A stretch of 60,268 nt of DNA from contig NZ_VJOO01000019.1 of assembly GCF_007556755.1 (NCBI RefSeq), positions 1 to 60,268 of the forward strand, given 5' to 3'. Below are positions 37,994 to 47,911 of the stretch, piece after piece. Source of the DNA: Tepidimonas fonticaldi. Its GTDB lineage: Bacteria > Pseudomonadota > Gammaproteobacteria > Burkholderiales > Burkholderiaceae_C. A program made the position numbers and the translations under genes. The notes under the pieces were generated by a model. The model did no database searches and was not told where the DNA came from. It was given only the letters and a program-made list of their open reading frames with translations. How positions within the stretch are numbered: the stretch's first letter is position 1; every line of letters begins with the position of its first letter.

Positions 37994-39265
37994 TCAGGCC
38001 GCCGCCAGCGCCTGCGCCAGGTCGGCCTGCAGGTCCTCGATGTGCTCGATGCCGACGCACAGGCGCACCGTGTCCTCGGTGACGCCGGCCTTGGCCAGTT
38101 CCTCGGGCGAGAGCTGCCGGTGCGTGGTGCTGGCCGGGTGCGTGGCCAGCGAGCGCACGTCGCCGATATTGACCAGCCGCGTGAACAGCTGCAGCGCATC
38201 CAGGAAGCGCTCGCCGGCGGCGCGCCCGCCCTCGATGCCGAACGTCAGCAGGCCCGAGGCGCGCCCGCCCAGGTAGCGCTGGGCCAGCGCATGGTAGGGG
38301 TCGTCCGGCAGCCCGGCGTAGCGCACCCAGCGCACCTTGGGGTGCTGGCGCAGGAACTGCGCCACCGCCAGCGTGTTGTCGCAGATGCGGTCCATGCGCA
38401 GCGGCAGCGTCTCGATGCCCTGCAGGATCAGGAAGGCGTTGAACGGCGAGATCGCCGCGCCCATGTTGCGCAGCGGCACCACGCGCGCCCGCGCGATGTA
38501 GGCCGCGGGCCCCAGCGCCTCGGTGTAGACGACGCCGTGGTAGCTGACGTCCGGCTCGTTCAGGCGGCGAAAGCGCGCCTTGTGCTCGGCCCACGGGAAC
38601 TTGCCCGAGTCGACGATCGCGCCGCCGACGCTGGTGCCGTGGCCGCCCAGGTACTTGGTCAGCGAGTGCACGACGATGTCGGCGCCATGCTCGAACGGGC
38701 GGCACAGGTAGGGGCTCGGCACCGTGTTGTCCACGATCAGCGGCACGCCGTGGCGGTGCGCGATGGCCGCCAGCGCCGCGATGTCGGTGACGTTGCCGCG
38801 CGGGTTGCCCATCGATTCGCAGTAGATCGCCTTGGTGCGCGCGTCGATCAGCGGCTCGAAGGTCTCGGGCCGGTCGCTGTCGGCGAAGCGCACCTCGATG
38901 CCGTACTGCGGCAGCGTGTGCGCGAACAGATTGTAGGTGCCGCCGTAGAGCGCGCTGGCCGAGACGATGTTGTCGCCGGCCTCGGCGATGGTCTGGATGG
39001 CGTAGGTGATGGCCGCCTGCCCGGAGGCCAGCGCCAGCGCGCCGATGCCGCCTTCCAGCGCCGCCAGCCGCTCCTCCAGCACCGCCTGCGTCGGGTTCAT
39101 GATGCGCGTGTAGATGTTGCCCGGCACCTTCAGGTCGAACAGGTCGGCGCCGTGCTGCGCGCTGTCGAACGCGTACGCCACGGTCTGGTAGATCGGCGGC
39201 ACGACGGCCTTGGTCGTCGGATCGGGGCGGTAGCCGGCGTGCACGGCCTGGGTCTCGAATCGCAT
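37994..39265 (-). CDS. metY: O-acetylhomoserine sulfhydrylase
   Basis: A PLP enzyme making homocysteine from O-acetylhomoserine and sulfide, 423 residues. [28 protein letters not shown] starts it, [40 protein letters not shown] follows, and the PLP lysine is in [24 protein letters not shown] near residue 208. The start is the ATG at 39265, behind a GAGGAG ribosome site. No SAM riboswitch is seen in the 100-bp upstream region. It links sulfide assimilation to the methyl-cycle genes nearby. Confidence 0.93.
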   Translation of the reverse strand: MRFETQAVHAGYRPDPTTKAVVPPIYQTVAYAFDSAQHGADLFDLKVPGNIYTRIMNPTQAVLEERLAALEGGIGALALASGQAAITYAIQTIAEAGDNIVSASALYGGTYNLFAHTLPQYGIEVRFADSDRPETFEPLIDARTKAIYCESMGNPRGNVTDIAALAAIAHRHGVPLIVDNTVPSPYLCRPFEHGADIVVHSLTKYLGGHGTSVGGAIVDSGKFPWAEHKARFRRLNEPDVSYHGVVYTEALGPAAYIARARVVPLRNMGAAISPFNAFLILQGIETLPLRMDRICDNTLAVAQFLRQHPKVRWVRYAGLPDDPYHALAQRYLGGRASGLLTFGIEGGRAAGERFLDALQLFTRLVNIGDVRSLATHPASTTHRQLSPEELAKAGVTEDTVRLCVGIEHIEDLQADLAQALAAA

Positions 39266-39376
39266 CGGCAAGCTCTCCTCAAAAAACGCAACGGCGGCAA
39301 CGATAGCGCACCGGCCGCGGCAGCGTCCACGACATTTGCGTCATGACGGCATGACCGTGCGCTATAACGTCGCGCC

Positions 39377-40177
39377 ATGCCAAGCCACCTGTCCGAAACC
39401 CTGCACTCCGCCAACCGCCGCCAAACGCTGGCATGGCTGGGCGCCAGCGCCGCCGCGGCGCTGGCCGGCTGCGCCGGGCGGCCGCGGCCCGCGGGTGACG
39501 CCGACGGCGGCGAGGCCGCGCTGGCCGACTCCGCCTGGGCGCAGACCAGCCAGCTCGCCCCCGGCGCGCGCTGGGAGCACCACGTCTTTCCGCAGCGGCG
39601 CATCACGCACTACCGCGCCGGCCAGCACGGCGGCCGGCCGGCCCTGCGCGCCGACAGCGACGCCGGCACCTCCGCGGTGCGCATGCGCCTGCGCGTGCCG
39701 GCCGCCGAGATCGCGGCGCTGCGCTGGTCGTGGTGGGTGGACGATCTCAACCCGGCCTTTGACCTATCCGACCGCGACACCGACGACGCGGTGGCGCGCG
39801 TGATCCTGGCCTTCGAAGGCGGGCGCGAGCACTGGACGCCGCGCGACCACCACCTGTCGGAGCTGGCGCGCCTGGTCACCGGCGAGCCGCTGCCGGATGC
39901 CACGCTGATGTATGTGTGGGATGCGCGGCTGCCGGTCGGCACCGTCGTGCGCCACCCCGGCACCGGCCGCATCCGCAAGCTGGTCGCCGCCAGCGGCGCG
40001 CAGGATCTGGGCCGCTGGCTGGAGCTGGAGCGCGACCCGTTGGCCGACATGCGGCTTGCGTTTGGCGAGACGCCGACGGCGCTCGTCGCCGTCGGCCTGA
40101 TGACCGACGCCAACAACACCCGCTCCCGCGCGGCGGCCTGGTACGGGCCGCTGGCGCTGATCCGCCGCGGGGGGTGA
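39377..40177 (+). CDS. DUF3047 domain lipoprotein
   Basis: A 266-residue exported protein. The N-terminus has twin Arg followed by a hydrophobic stretch and a lipobox-like AALAGC (NRRQTLAWLGASAAAALAGC), suggesting Tat or Sec export and lipidation. The body has DUF3047 features: ALRADSDAGTSAVRMRL, LRWSWWVDD, DDAVARVILAFEGG and MTDANNTRSRAAAWYGPL. Function unknown. Confidence 0.75.
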   Translation: MPSHLSETLHSANRRQTLAWLGASAAAALAGCAGRPRPAGDADGGEAALADSAWAQTSQLAPGARWEHHVFPQRRITHYRAGQHGGRPALRADSDAGTSAVRMRLRVPAAEIAALRWSWWVDDLNPAFDLSDRDTDDAVARVILAFEGGREHWTPRDHHLSELARLVTGEPLPDATLMYVWDARLPVGTVVRHPGTGRIRKLVAASGAQDLGRWLELERDPLADMRLAFGETPTALVAVGLMTDANNTRSRAAAWYGPLALIRRGG

Positions 40178-40184
40178 CAGCGCT

Positions 40185-40355
40185 ACGGCCCGCCTCCCTC
40201 GACGAACCAGTGCGCCCAAGAGGGCGTCGTAGCACAGCGCCACGCCATATGGCACCCAGCGCGGCCAGCGCCTCCGGTGGCTGCGGCAACGGCAGCCCGG
40301 CATCCTCCAGCGACTGCGCCAGCAGCTGCCGTGCGTGGGCCAGCGCATCGCTCAC
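40185..40355 (-). pseudogene. Possible broken HEPN partner of MNT gene
   Basis: A GTG start at 40355 overlaps the MNT stop (GTGA), giving VSDALAHARQLLAQSLEDAGLPLPQPPEALAALGA, which reads like the beginning of a small helical partner protein. After that, no frame shows a HEPN-type 'RAYYAxFHA' helix. One frame carries ALCYDALLGALV, suggesting a shift near 40255. Only context supports this identification. Confidence 0.3.
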
Positions 40356-40651
40356 AGTGCCCGCCCCTCGCGCTGGACCCTCCACGCCAGCGTGTTGACG
40401 ACGCCCGCCTGCCGCTCGAAGGCCGCCGCGCTCATCACCACCACGTCAGCCGGGATGCGCGCTCGCCCCAGCAGGGCCGCCAGCCGCGCCATCTCGGCGT
40501 GACGGTCGGCCACCTCGGGCTCGACAACCAGCAGATCGAGGTCGCTGTCAGGCCGGGCCTGACCACGCGCGTGCGAACCGAACCAGATCACGCGGCTGCC
40601 CGCCGGCAGCGCGCCGTCCAGTTGCCGGCGGGCTTCTTCGATCCAGTCCAT
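40352..40651 (-). CDS. MNT-type minimal nucleotidyltransferase
   Basis: A 99-residue nucleotidyltransferase-fold protein. VIWFGSHARGQARPDSDLDLLVVEP is the GSxARG...SDxDL catalytic motif. Such proteins act as antitoxins that AMPylate HEPN ribonuclease toxins, or as housekeeping enzymes of unknown role. The stop overlaps a possible partner start by GTGA. Located 57 bp downstream of metF on the same strand. Confidence 0.75.
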   Translation of the reverse strand: MDWIEEARRQLDGALPAGSRVIWFGSHARGQARPDSDLDLLVVEPEVADRHAEMARLAALLGRARIPADVVVMSAAAFERQAGVVNTLAWRVQREGRAL

Positions 40652-40708
40652 CGCGCCCTTTCCACGAGGCGTCGGCCTGTTCGCCGTGGTGTGCGGCGCC
40701 GACCCTCG

Positions 40709-41545
40709 TCACTCGCCGATCATACCCAGCCGCTGCAGGATCGCCAGCGTCGGCTCAGCCTGGTTCATGGTGTAGAAGTGCAGGCCCGGCACGCCGGCGG
40801 TGCGCAGCTGGTCGCACAGGTCGGTGACGACGTCCAGCCCGAAGGCGCGGATCGAGGCCACGTCGTCACCGTAGCCCTGCAGCCGCAGGCGGATCCAGCG
40901 CGGGATCTCGGCGCCGCAGGCGTCCGAGAAGCGCATCAGCTGCGTGGCGTTGGTGATCGGCATGATGCCGGGCACGATCGGCACCTCCACGCCCAGCGCA
41001 TACGCGTCATCGACGAAGCGGAAGTAGGCGTCGGTGTTGAAGAAGTACTGCGTGATGGCGCCGTCGGCCCCGGCGCGCACCTTGTCGGCGAACGCCTGCA
41101 GGTCGGCCTGCGGCGAGCGCGCCTGCGGGTGCATCTCGGGGTAGGCGGCGACCTCGATGTGGAAGGCGGCGCCGAACTCGGCGCGGATGAAGGCCACGAG
41201 GTCGCGCGCGTAGGTGAACTCGCCGCCCAGCCCGTAGCCGCTCGGCAGGTCGCCGCGCAGCGCCACCAGGCGCTTCACACCCATGCGCTGCAGCTCGGCC
41301 AGCTGCGCGCGCACGCGCTCGCGCGTGGCGCCGATGCACGAGAAGTGCGCCGCCGCGTCCATGCCCTCGGCCAGGATCTCCGCCACCGTGGCCAACGTCC
41401 CTTCCTGCGTGGAGCCGCCGGCGCCATAGGTGACGGAGCAGAACTGCGGCCGCGCCGCGTACAGCCGCTGCCGCGCCGCGCGCAGCTTGGCCGCGCCCTC
41501 CGGCGTCTTCGGCGGAAAGAATTCGAAACTCAACGGCAAAGCCAT
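40709..41545 (-). CDS. metF: 5,10-methylenetetrahydrofolate reductase
   Basis: An FAD enzyme that makes 5-methyl-THF for methionine synthesis, 278 residues. LSFEFFPPKTPEGAAKLR starts it, FCSVTYGAGGSTQEGT binds FAD/folate, and VALRGDLPSGYG and ITQYFFNTDAYFRFVDDA follow, with IVPGIMPITNATQLMRFSDACGAEIPRWI late. Its start lies 16 bp inside the 3' end of tlyA, so the two are translationally coupled. Part of the SAH-riboswitch-led operon ahcY-tlyA-metF. Confidence 0.94.
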   Translation of the reverse strand: MALPLSFEFFPPKTPEGAAKLRAARQRLYAARPQFCSVTYGAGGSTQEGTLATVAEILAEGMDAAAHFSCIGATRERVRAQLAELQRMGVKRLVALRGDLPSGYGLGGEFTYARDLVAFIRAEFGAAFHIEVAAYPEMHPQARSPQADLQAFADKVRAGADGAITQYFFNTDAYFRFVDDAYALGVEVPIVPGIMPITNATQLMRFSDACGAEIPRWIRLRLQGYGDDVASIRAFGLDVVTDLCDQLRTAGVPGLHFYTMNQAEPTLAILQRLGMIGE

Positions 41546-42297
41546 GCCAGAAACTCCCGGTTGCCGTCGCCCCCGGCGATCGGACTGTCGAAGTAGTCGC
41601 GCAGCACAAGACCCTGCGCCGCCGCGGCGCGCTCGATGCGCTGGCGCACGCGGGCGAGCGCCCCTTCGTCGCGCACCACGCCGCCCTTGCCGATGTCGCC
41701 CGGTTGCAGCTCGAACTGCGGCTTGACCAGCATCAGCATCGAGCCGCCCGGCGCCAGCAGCGGCACCAGCGCCGGCCACACCAGCGTCTGCGAGATGAAC
41801 GAGAGGTCGCCCACGATCAGGTCGAACGGCGGCGCGGCCGCGGGGCCGCCGGCGGCCAAGAGCCGCTCGGCACTCAGCTCGCGCGCGTTGCAGCCTTCGA
41901 TGGCCACCACGCGCGCGTCCGCGCGCAGCCGCGGGTGCAGCTGGCCGTGGCCGACGTCCACCCCGACCACCTGGGCGGCGCCGGCCTGCAGCAGGCAGTC
42001 GGTGAAGCCGCCGGTGCTCTGCCCGACGTCCAGGCAGCGCCGCCCGGCCACCGGCACCCCGGTGCGCTGCAGCGCCGCCGCGAGCTTGAGCCCGCCGCGC
42101 GAGACGTAGCGCACCTCGGCGTCGTCCGCCAGCTGCCACTGCGCCTGCGGCGGAACCGCCTCGCCCGCCTTACGCAGCGGCTGCCACGGTGCGCCGTCGC
42201 CCGCGCGCCAGCGCACCGCGCCGGCGGCGATCAGCCGCTGCGCCGCCGAGCGCGACGCCGCAAGGCCCGCCTGCACCAGCGCCTGGTCGGCCCGCAT
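41530..42297 (-). CDS. tlyA: TlyA-family rRNA 2'-O-methyltransferase
   Basis: A 255-residue protein: an N-terminal S4-like RNA-binding domain (MRADQALVQAGLAASRSAAQRLIAAGAVRW), linker, then an FtsJ/RrmJ fold with SRGGLKLAAAL, CLDVGQSTGGFTDCLLQAGA (SAM site), GDLSFISQTL and MLVKPQFELQPGDIGKGGVVRD. TlyA methylates cytidines in 16S/23S rRNA and was once called a haemolysin. It lies 13 bp after ahcY and overlaps metF. Confidence 0.88.
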   Translation of the reverse strand: MRADQALVQAGLAASRSAAQRLIAAGAVRWRAGDGAPWQPLRKAGEAVPPQAQWQLADDAEVRYVSRGGLKLAAALQRTGVPVAGRRCLDVGQSTGGFTDCLLQAGAAQVVGVDVGHGQLHPRLRADARVVAIEGCNARELSAERLLAAGGPAAAPPFDLIVGDLSFISQTLVWPALVPLLAPGGSMLMLVKPQFELQPGDIGKGGVVRDEGALARVRQRIERAAAAQGLVLRDYFDSPIAGGDGNREFLAWLCR

Positions 42298-42310
42298 GCC
42301 CCGCGCGCCG

Positions 42311-43747
<1,437 letters not shown>

Positions 43748-43794
43748 GCGGTGACTCCTACGCTTTGAGGGGGCCACCGGCGGGGGCTTGCAAG

Positions 43795-43946
43795 CTCACG
43801 CCACACGCCGGTGGGTGAGCGTCGTTGCCAGCATCGCCGCGGCGCGCCGGGGTGCGCGCGGGCGGCGGTTCCGTCGAGCCTCGCGCCGGGGGAACCGATC
43901 CCAGTCCGGACGCTGCAACGCTCCTCGCGAAACTGCCGCCATTATA
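43795..43946 (-). promoter_or_regulatory. SAH riboswitch and -10 box upstream of ahcY
   Basis: On the minus strand the leader reads GCGAGGAGCGTTGCAGCG (43911-43928), then CGAGGCTCGACGG near 43870-43883, then GCAACGACGCTCACCCACC (about 43810-43828). The order GAGGAGCGyTGC ... AGGCTCG ... GCAACGnCGCTCACC is the SAH riboswitch consensus, including the pairing of GAGCGTTGC with the late GCAACG-CGCTC. A TATAAT -10 box sits just before it (43941-43946), so transcription starts close to the aptamer. It ends about 50 bp before ahcY, suggesting control at the level of translation or early termination. Confidence 0.88.
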
Positions 43947-44042
43947 GGGGGCCAGGGCGCGATCGGTTTCTATAATCCAGGGACAACCCGGCGGACCCGT
44001 GCCCTGCCTGCGGTCACACCGCCCCAGCCGACATCCACCATC

Positions 44043-45056
44043 TTGGACACCTCAGCCACCGCTTCCCCCCCATCCGCCACCCAGGCGCTGCAGCTGGTGG
44101 CCGCCGACATGCAGGCGGTCGATGGCGTGATTCGCGCGCGCCTGGGCAGCGACGTGCCGTTGGTGGGCCAGGTGGCGCACTACATCATCGGCTCGGGCGG
44201 CAAGCGCGTGCGGCCGGCGCTGCTGCTGCTGACCTGCGGCGCGCTGGGCTGCGCCGATGCGCGCCGGCACACGCTGGCGGCTGTGGTGGAGTTCATCCAC
44301 ACCGCCACGCTGCTGCACGACGACGTGGTGGACGAGTCCACCCTGCGCCGCGGGCGCGACACCGCCAACCAGGTGTTCGGCAATGCGGCCAGCGTCCTGG
44401 TCGGCGACTTCCTCTACTCGCGCGCCTTCCAGATGATGGTGGACTGCGGCGACATGCGCATCATGCGCGTGCTGGCCGACGCCACCAACGTCATCGCCGA
44501 GGGCGAGGTGCTGCAGCTGATGAACATGCACGACGCCGCGCTGGACGAGGCGGCGTACCTGCGCGTCATCCGCGCCAAGACGGCCAAGCTGTTCGAGGCC
44601 AGCGCCCGGCTGGCCGCGCTGCTGGCCGGCGCGGACGAGGCCACCGAGGCGCTGTGCGCCACCTACGGGCAGGCGCTGGGTGCGGCGTTCCAGATCGTCG
44701 ACGACGTGCTCGACTACGAGGGCGACGCGACGGAGCTGGGCAAAAACCTGGGTGACGACCTGCGCGAGGGCAAGGTGACGCTGCCGGTCATCTGCGCACT
44801 GCGCCGCTGCGCGCCGCACGAGGCGGCGCTGATCCGCGACGCCATCGAGCAAGGCGGCGGCGATCGCCTGGACGAGATCGTCGCCATCGTGCGCACGAGC
44901 GGCGGCCTGGCCGAGGCGCGCGCCCACGCGGCCGCCGAAGCCCAGCGCGCCATCGACGCCGCGCAGGCCCTGCCCACCGACGGCGATGCGCAGCGCGAGC
45001 GATACCGCGAAGCTCTGCTACAATTAGCGGCTCAGCTGCTGTTGCGACGATCCTGA
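44043..45056 (+). CDS. ispB: Polyprenyl (octaprenyl) diphosphate synthase
   Basis: A long-chain trans-prenyltransferase supplying the ubiquinone side chain, 337 residues. First Asp-rich motif LLHDDVVDESTLRRG, second FQIVDDVLDYEGD, lysine/arginine site GSGGKRVRPALLLLT. A TTG start at 44043 precedes the conserved domain; ATG 44110 would give a shorter form. A TATAAT hexamer at 43971-43976 is a possible -10. Divergent from ahcY. Product chain length is inferred from family use. Confidence 0.85.
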   Translation: MDTSATASPPSATQALQLVAADMQAVDGVIRARLGSDVPLVGQVAHYIIGSGGKRVRPALLLLTCGALGCADARRHTLAAVVEFIHTATLLHDDVVDESTLRRGRDTANQVFGNAASVLVGDFLYSRAFQMMVDCGDMRIMRVLADATNVIAEGEVLQLMNMHDAALDEAAYLRVIRAKTAKLFEASARLAALLAGADEATEALCATYGQALGAAFQIVDDVLDYEGDATELGKNLGDDLREGKVTLPVICALRRCAPHEAALIRDAIEQGGGDRLDEIVAIVRTSGGLAEARAHAAAEAQRAIDAAQALPTDGDAQRERYREALLQLAAQLLLRRS

Positions 45057-45085
45057 CGCGATTCGTCGCAAGCAGTTGCAGACCT

Positions 45086-45162
45086 CGGGGTGTAGCTTAG
45101 CCTGGTAGAGCGCTACGTTCGGGACGTAGAGGCCGGAGGTTCGAATCCTCTCACCCCGACCA
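45086..45162 (+). tRNA. tRNA-Pro(CGG)
   Basis: A 77-nt cloverleaf with the CCA end encoded. The acceptor stem CGGGGTG pairs with CACCCCG. The anticodon stem CTACG/CGTAG holds loop TTCGGGA, with anticodon CGG (proline). T loop GGTTCGAATC is intact. C1-G72 with G73-type discriminator A is typical of bacterial tRNA-Pro. Confidence 0.96.
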
Positions 45163-45191
45163 GTTTTCCGGTCATTGGACCACGACGCAAG

Positions 45192-45212
45192 CCCTGCATC
45201 GCAGGGTTTTTT
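45192..45212 (+). terminator. Terminator after tRNA-Pro
   Basis: CCCTGC-ATC-GCAGGG stem followed by six T, 30 bp after the tRNA. Confidence 0.85.
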
Positions 45213-45272
45213 CGTTTTTGCGGCGCTGCCGGTAGGCCAGACACCTGGCGCCCCCTTGCCCACGCAACCTCG

Positions 45273-46481
45273 CTACAACCGCGCCAACAAACGGGCCGGC
45301 TGCAGGCGCACTTTCACTTCATCCGGCACCACGGCGCGGCGGATCTCGTAGGCGGGTTCGCTGGTGTCGCGCAACGGCGGCTCGCCCCGCGGCAGGCCGT
45401 CGCGCGTGACGATGGCCAGCACCAATGGCGTGTTCGCGCGCCGGCCGCGGCGGGCGACGACGCCCACCTCGCCGTTGACCAGTTCGACGAAGGTACCCGG
45501 CAGGTACAGGCCCAGCGCCTTGATGAAGGCGGTCCCGAGCGGCGTCGGCGCCCCGCTCGCATCCAGGTAGACATCGCGCGCGGCGCGCGGGGACGGTAGA
45601 CCCGAGCGGGCGTGGCGCGGGCTGATGCGGGCGACGTACACGTCGATCATGCGCAGCAGTTGCGCAGCCACGCCCACCTCGGCACGCCCCTGCGGGTAGC
45701 CCGTGCCGCCCGCCTGCTCGTGGTGATCGCGCACCAGTTCCAGCCAGACCGCATCGATCACCCCCAGCCGGCGCAGGATCGCCTCACTGCGCAGGGGATG
45801 CTCCCACACCGCCCGGCGCTGCTCGGGATGGAGTGCGGCGTCCTGCCGGGCCAGATCGTCGTGCAACCGGGCCATGCCCAGGTTCATGGTGAGCGCGGCG
45901 CGCTGCAGGCTCTGCTGGCGCGTCTCGTCCCAGCCCAGGGTCTGGGCCACCAGGCGGCCGATCACGGCGCACAGCAGCGCATGGCTGGCGCTGTAGCCCA
46001 TGCCGCGGTCGAACAGCATCTGCACCAGCACGAACAGGCTGTCGTCGATGCGCGAGCGCAGCAGGGTCTGCATGCGCTGCTCCAGCCGCAAAAACCGGCC
46101 CACGAAGTCCTGCGCCTGCTCGCCCTGGTGCAGCAGCAGCGTGAGCACGGCATGCAGATCGGCCCAGATTTCGTCGATGGGCCGGGCGTCGGGCTCGACC
46201 TCGACCGCGTCGTCGAACCCCATCGGACGGGTGACGCCCGCGATGGCTTCCAGACTTTGGTTGCCGCGCAGAGCGCGGTCGATGGCGGTGGTGTAGCGGT
46301 AGGTCCAGGCGCGGTACTCGTCTTCCTTGACCTGGGGGTTGTGCATCAGCAGCCACTGGCGGTGGCGCTCGTCGCGAATGGTGTGCCCCTTGCGCAGCAG
46401 CAACTGGCCCTGCGGATCCCACACGTTGACGGGCAGGGGCTCGCCCAGGGTGATGTCGTCGATCGGAAGCGGTACGTACAT
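45273..46481 (-). CDS. Degenerate HD-GYP domain protein
   Basis: A 402-residue protein. The N-terminal part ([32 protein letters not shown]) resembles the leading domain of HD-GYP proteins. The HD-GYP half keeps [10 protein letters not shown] and [14 protein letters not shown], but the central HD signature (normally HDIGK) reads MNLGMARL, so the metal-binding His-Asp pair is gone. It is probably a binding or regulatory protein and not an active cyclic-di-GMP phosphodiesterase. Divergent from an intact HD-GYP gene. ATG 46481 is chosen by the conserved start. Confidence 0.75.
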   Translation of the reverse strand: MYVPLPIDDITLGEPLPVNVWDPQGQLLLRKGHTIRDERHRQWLLMHNPQVKEDEYRAWTYRYTTAIDRALRGNQSLEAIAGVTRPMGFDDAVEVEPDARPIDEIWADLHAVLTLLLHQGEQAQDFVGRFLRLEQRMQTLLRSRIDDSLFVLVQMLFDRGMGYSASHALLCAVIGRLVAQTLGWDETRQQSLQRAALTMNLGMARLHDDLARQDAALHPEQRRAVWEHPLRSEAILRRLGVIDAVWLELVRDHHEQAGGTGYPQGRAEVGVAAQLLRMIDVYVARISPRHARSGLPSPRAARDVYLDASGAPTPLGTAFIKALGLYLPGTFVELVNGEVGVVARRGRRANTPLVLAIVTRDGLPRGEPPLRDTSEPAYEIRRAVVPDEVKVRLQPARLLARL

Positions 46482-46600
46482 GGTGCTGTGCCCAGGCCGT
46501 ACTGTAGTACGACTGATACCCCGTGGCGACGGGTTGACCTGTGGCGCCGGGTTCATTGCGATAATGGAACCATGCGCTGCTACTTCCAGGAATTTTCAAC

Positions 46601-47911
46601 ATGTCCGATCTGTTGCTGCCCCTGATCCCGGTGTCGGATCTGCGGGTGGGGCATTTCGTGCTCCTGGACCTGGGCTGGATGGAGCATCCGTTTCCGCGCA
46701 ACAGTTTTCGCATCGGGTCCGAGCGGCAGATCGAGACCATCCGCGCACTCGGCCTGACGCGGGTGCGCATCGACCCCGCGCGCAGCGACGCGCTGACCCC
46801 CGAAGCCGCCGCCCACACCTCTGGCGCCCCGGGCGAGGCCGCTGCTACCACGACCCCCGCCGCCACGGCGGCCACCCAGGCACCGGCCGACACGGCGGCG
46901 CAGCAACGCGCCCAGGCACTGGCCGAGCAGCGGCGCGCTCTGCAGCGCTGCGAACGCCAGTACCACGAGGGCGCGCGGCGCTACCGCGCCCTGCTGGACG
47001 AAATGGATCGCGCCCCCGTAGCCGCTGGGCAGCAGGCCCGGGCACTGGTGGACTCGATGCTGTCCGAGATCCAGGACCACGGCGAATCCGCCATCCGGCT
47101 GCTCAGCGACGTGCAAGGCGACCGGGCCGCGCAGCACGCGATGAATGTGACGGTACTGGCCGTGCTGCTTGGCCGGGCACTCGGACTGGAAGGCGAGGAA
47201 CTGGAAGCGCTGGGGATCGCGGCATTTCTGCACGACATCGGCAAGACGCGGCTGCCCGACCTCGTGCGGCACAAAGACGACGCCTTCACCGCGGCGCAGG
47301 CCAAGGTCTACCAGGAGCACGTCGCCCATGGCGTGGGCTTGGCCCGCGCCATGGGCCTGGGGCCCATCGCGCTGCAAGCCATCGCCCAGCACCACGAGGC
47401 GGCCGACGGCAGCGGATTCCCGCGCGGCTGCCGGGGCGAGGACATGAGCCGCTGCGCCCATGTGCTGGCGCTGATCAACCGCTACGACGGCCTGTGCAAT
47501 CCGCTCAACCCGGCGCGCGCGCTCACCCCGCACGAGTCGCTGTCGCTGCTGTTCGCCACGCAAAAGGCGCGCTTCGACCCGGTGACGCTCAACGCCTTCA
47601 TCCGTATGGTGGGGGTCTATCCCCCGGGCTCCATCGTGCAACTGAGCGACGGCCGCTTTGCGCTGGTGCAGGCGGTCAACTCGGCGCGGCCGCTCAAGCC
47701 CCGCGTGCTGGTGCACGACCCGCGCACGCCGCGCAGCGAGGCGCTGCTGCTGGACCTGCAGGCCGAGCCGTCGCTGTCGATTCAGCGCAGCCTGCGCGCC
47801 GACCAACTGCCGCGCGCCGCGCTCGACTATCTGGAGCCGCGCCCCCGGTACTGCTACTTTTTCGAGCGCGCCGTCCGCCCCGACAGCGGACCTGCGGGGA
47901 CGCCGACATGA
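46601..47911 (+). CDS. HD-GYP phosphodiesterase
   Basis: A 436-residue protein. A DUF3391-like lead ([28 protein letters not shown]) is followed by an Ala/Thr/Gln-rich low-complexity linker (about residues 70-110), a coiled coil, and an intact HD-GYP domain with [12 protein letters not shown] and [13 protein letters not shown]. It likely hydrolyses cyclic di-GMP. Its stop overlaps the start of the GGDEF-EAL gene by four bases (ATGA). Confidence 0.88.
   Translation: MSDLLLPLIPVSDLRVGHFVLLDLGWMEHPFPRNSFRIGSERQIETIRALGLTRVRIDPARSDALTPEAAAHTSGAPGEAAATTTPAATAATQAPADTAAQQRAQALAEQRRALQRCERQYHEGARRYRALLDEMDRAPVAAGQQARALVDSMLSEIQDHGESAIRLLSDVQGDRAAQHAMNVTVLAVLLGRALGLEGEELEALGIAAFLHDIGKTRLPDLVRHKDDAFTAAQAKVYQEHVAHGVGLARAMGLGPIALQAIAQHHEAADGSGFPRGCRGEDMSRCAHVLALINRYDGLCNPLNPARALTPHESLSLLFATQKARFDPVTLNAFIRMVGVYPPGSIVQLSDGRFALVQAVNSARPLKPRVLVHDPRTPRSEALLLDLQAEPSLSIQRSLRADQLPRAALDYLEPRPRYCYFFERAVRPDSGPAGTPT

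Noticed and set aside
39266..39376. SAM or cobalamin riboswitch before metY
   Set aside because: The 111-bp gap shows no recognisable aptamer elements.
43964..43976. TATAAT on the plus strand as the ispB promoter
   Set aside because: Possible, but no -35 hexamer at correct spacing is visible; noted only in the ispB entry.
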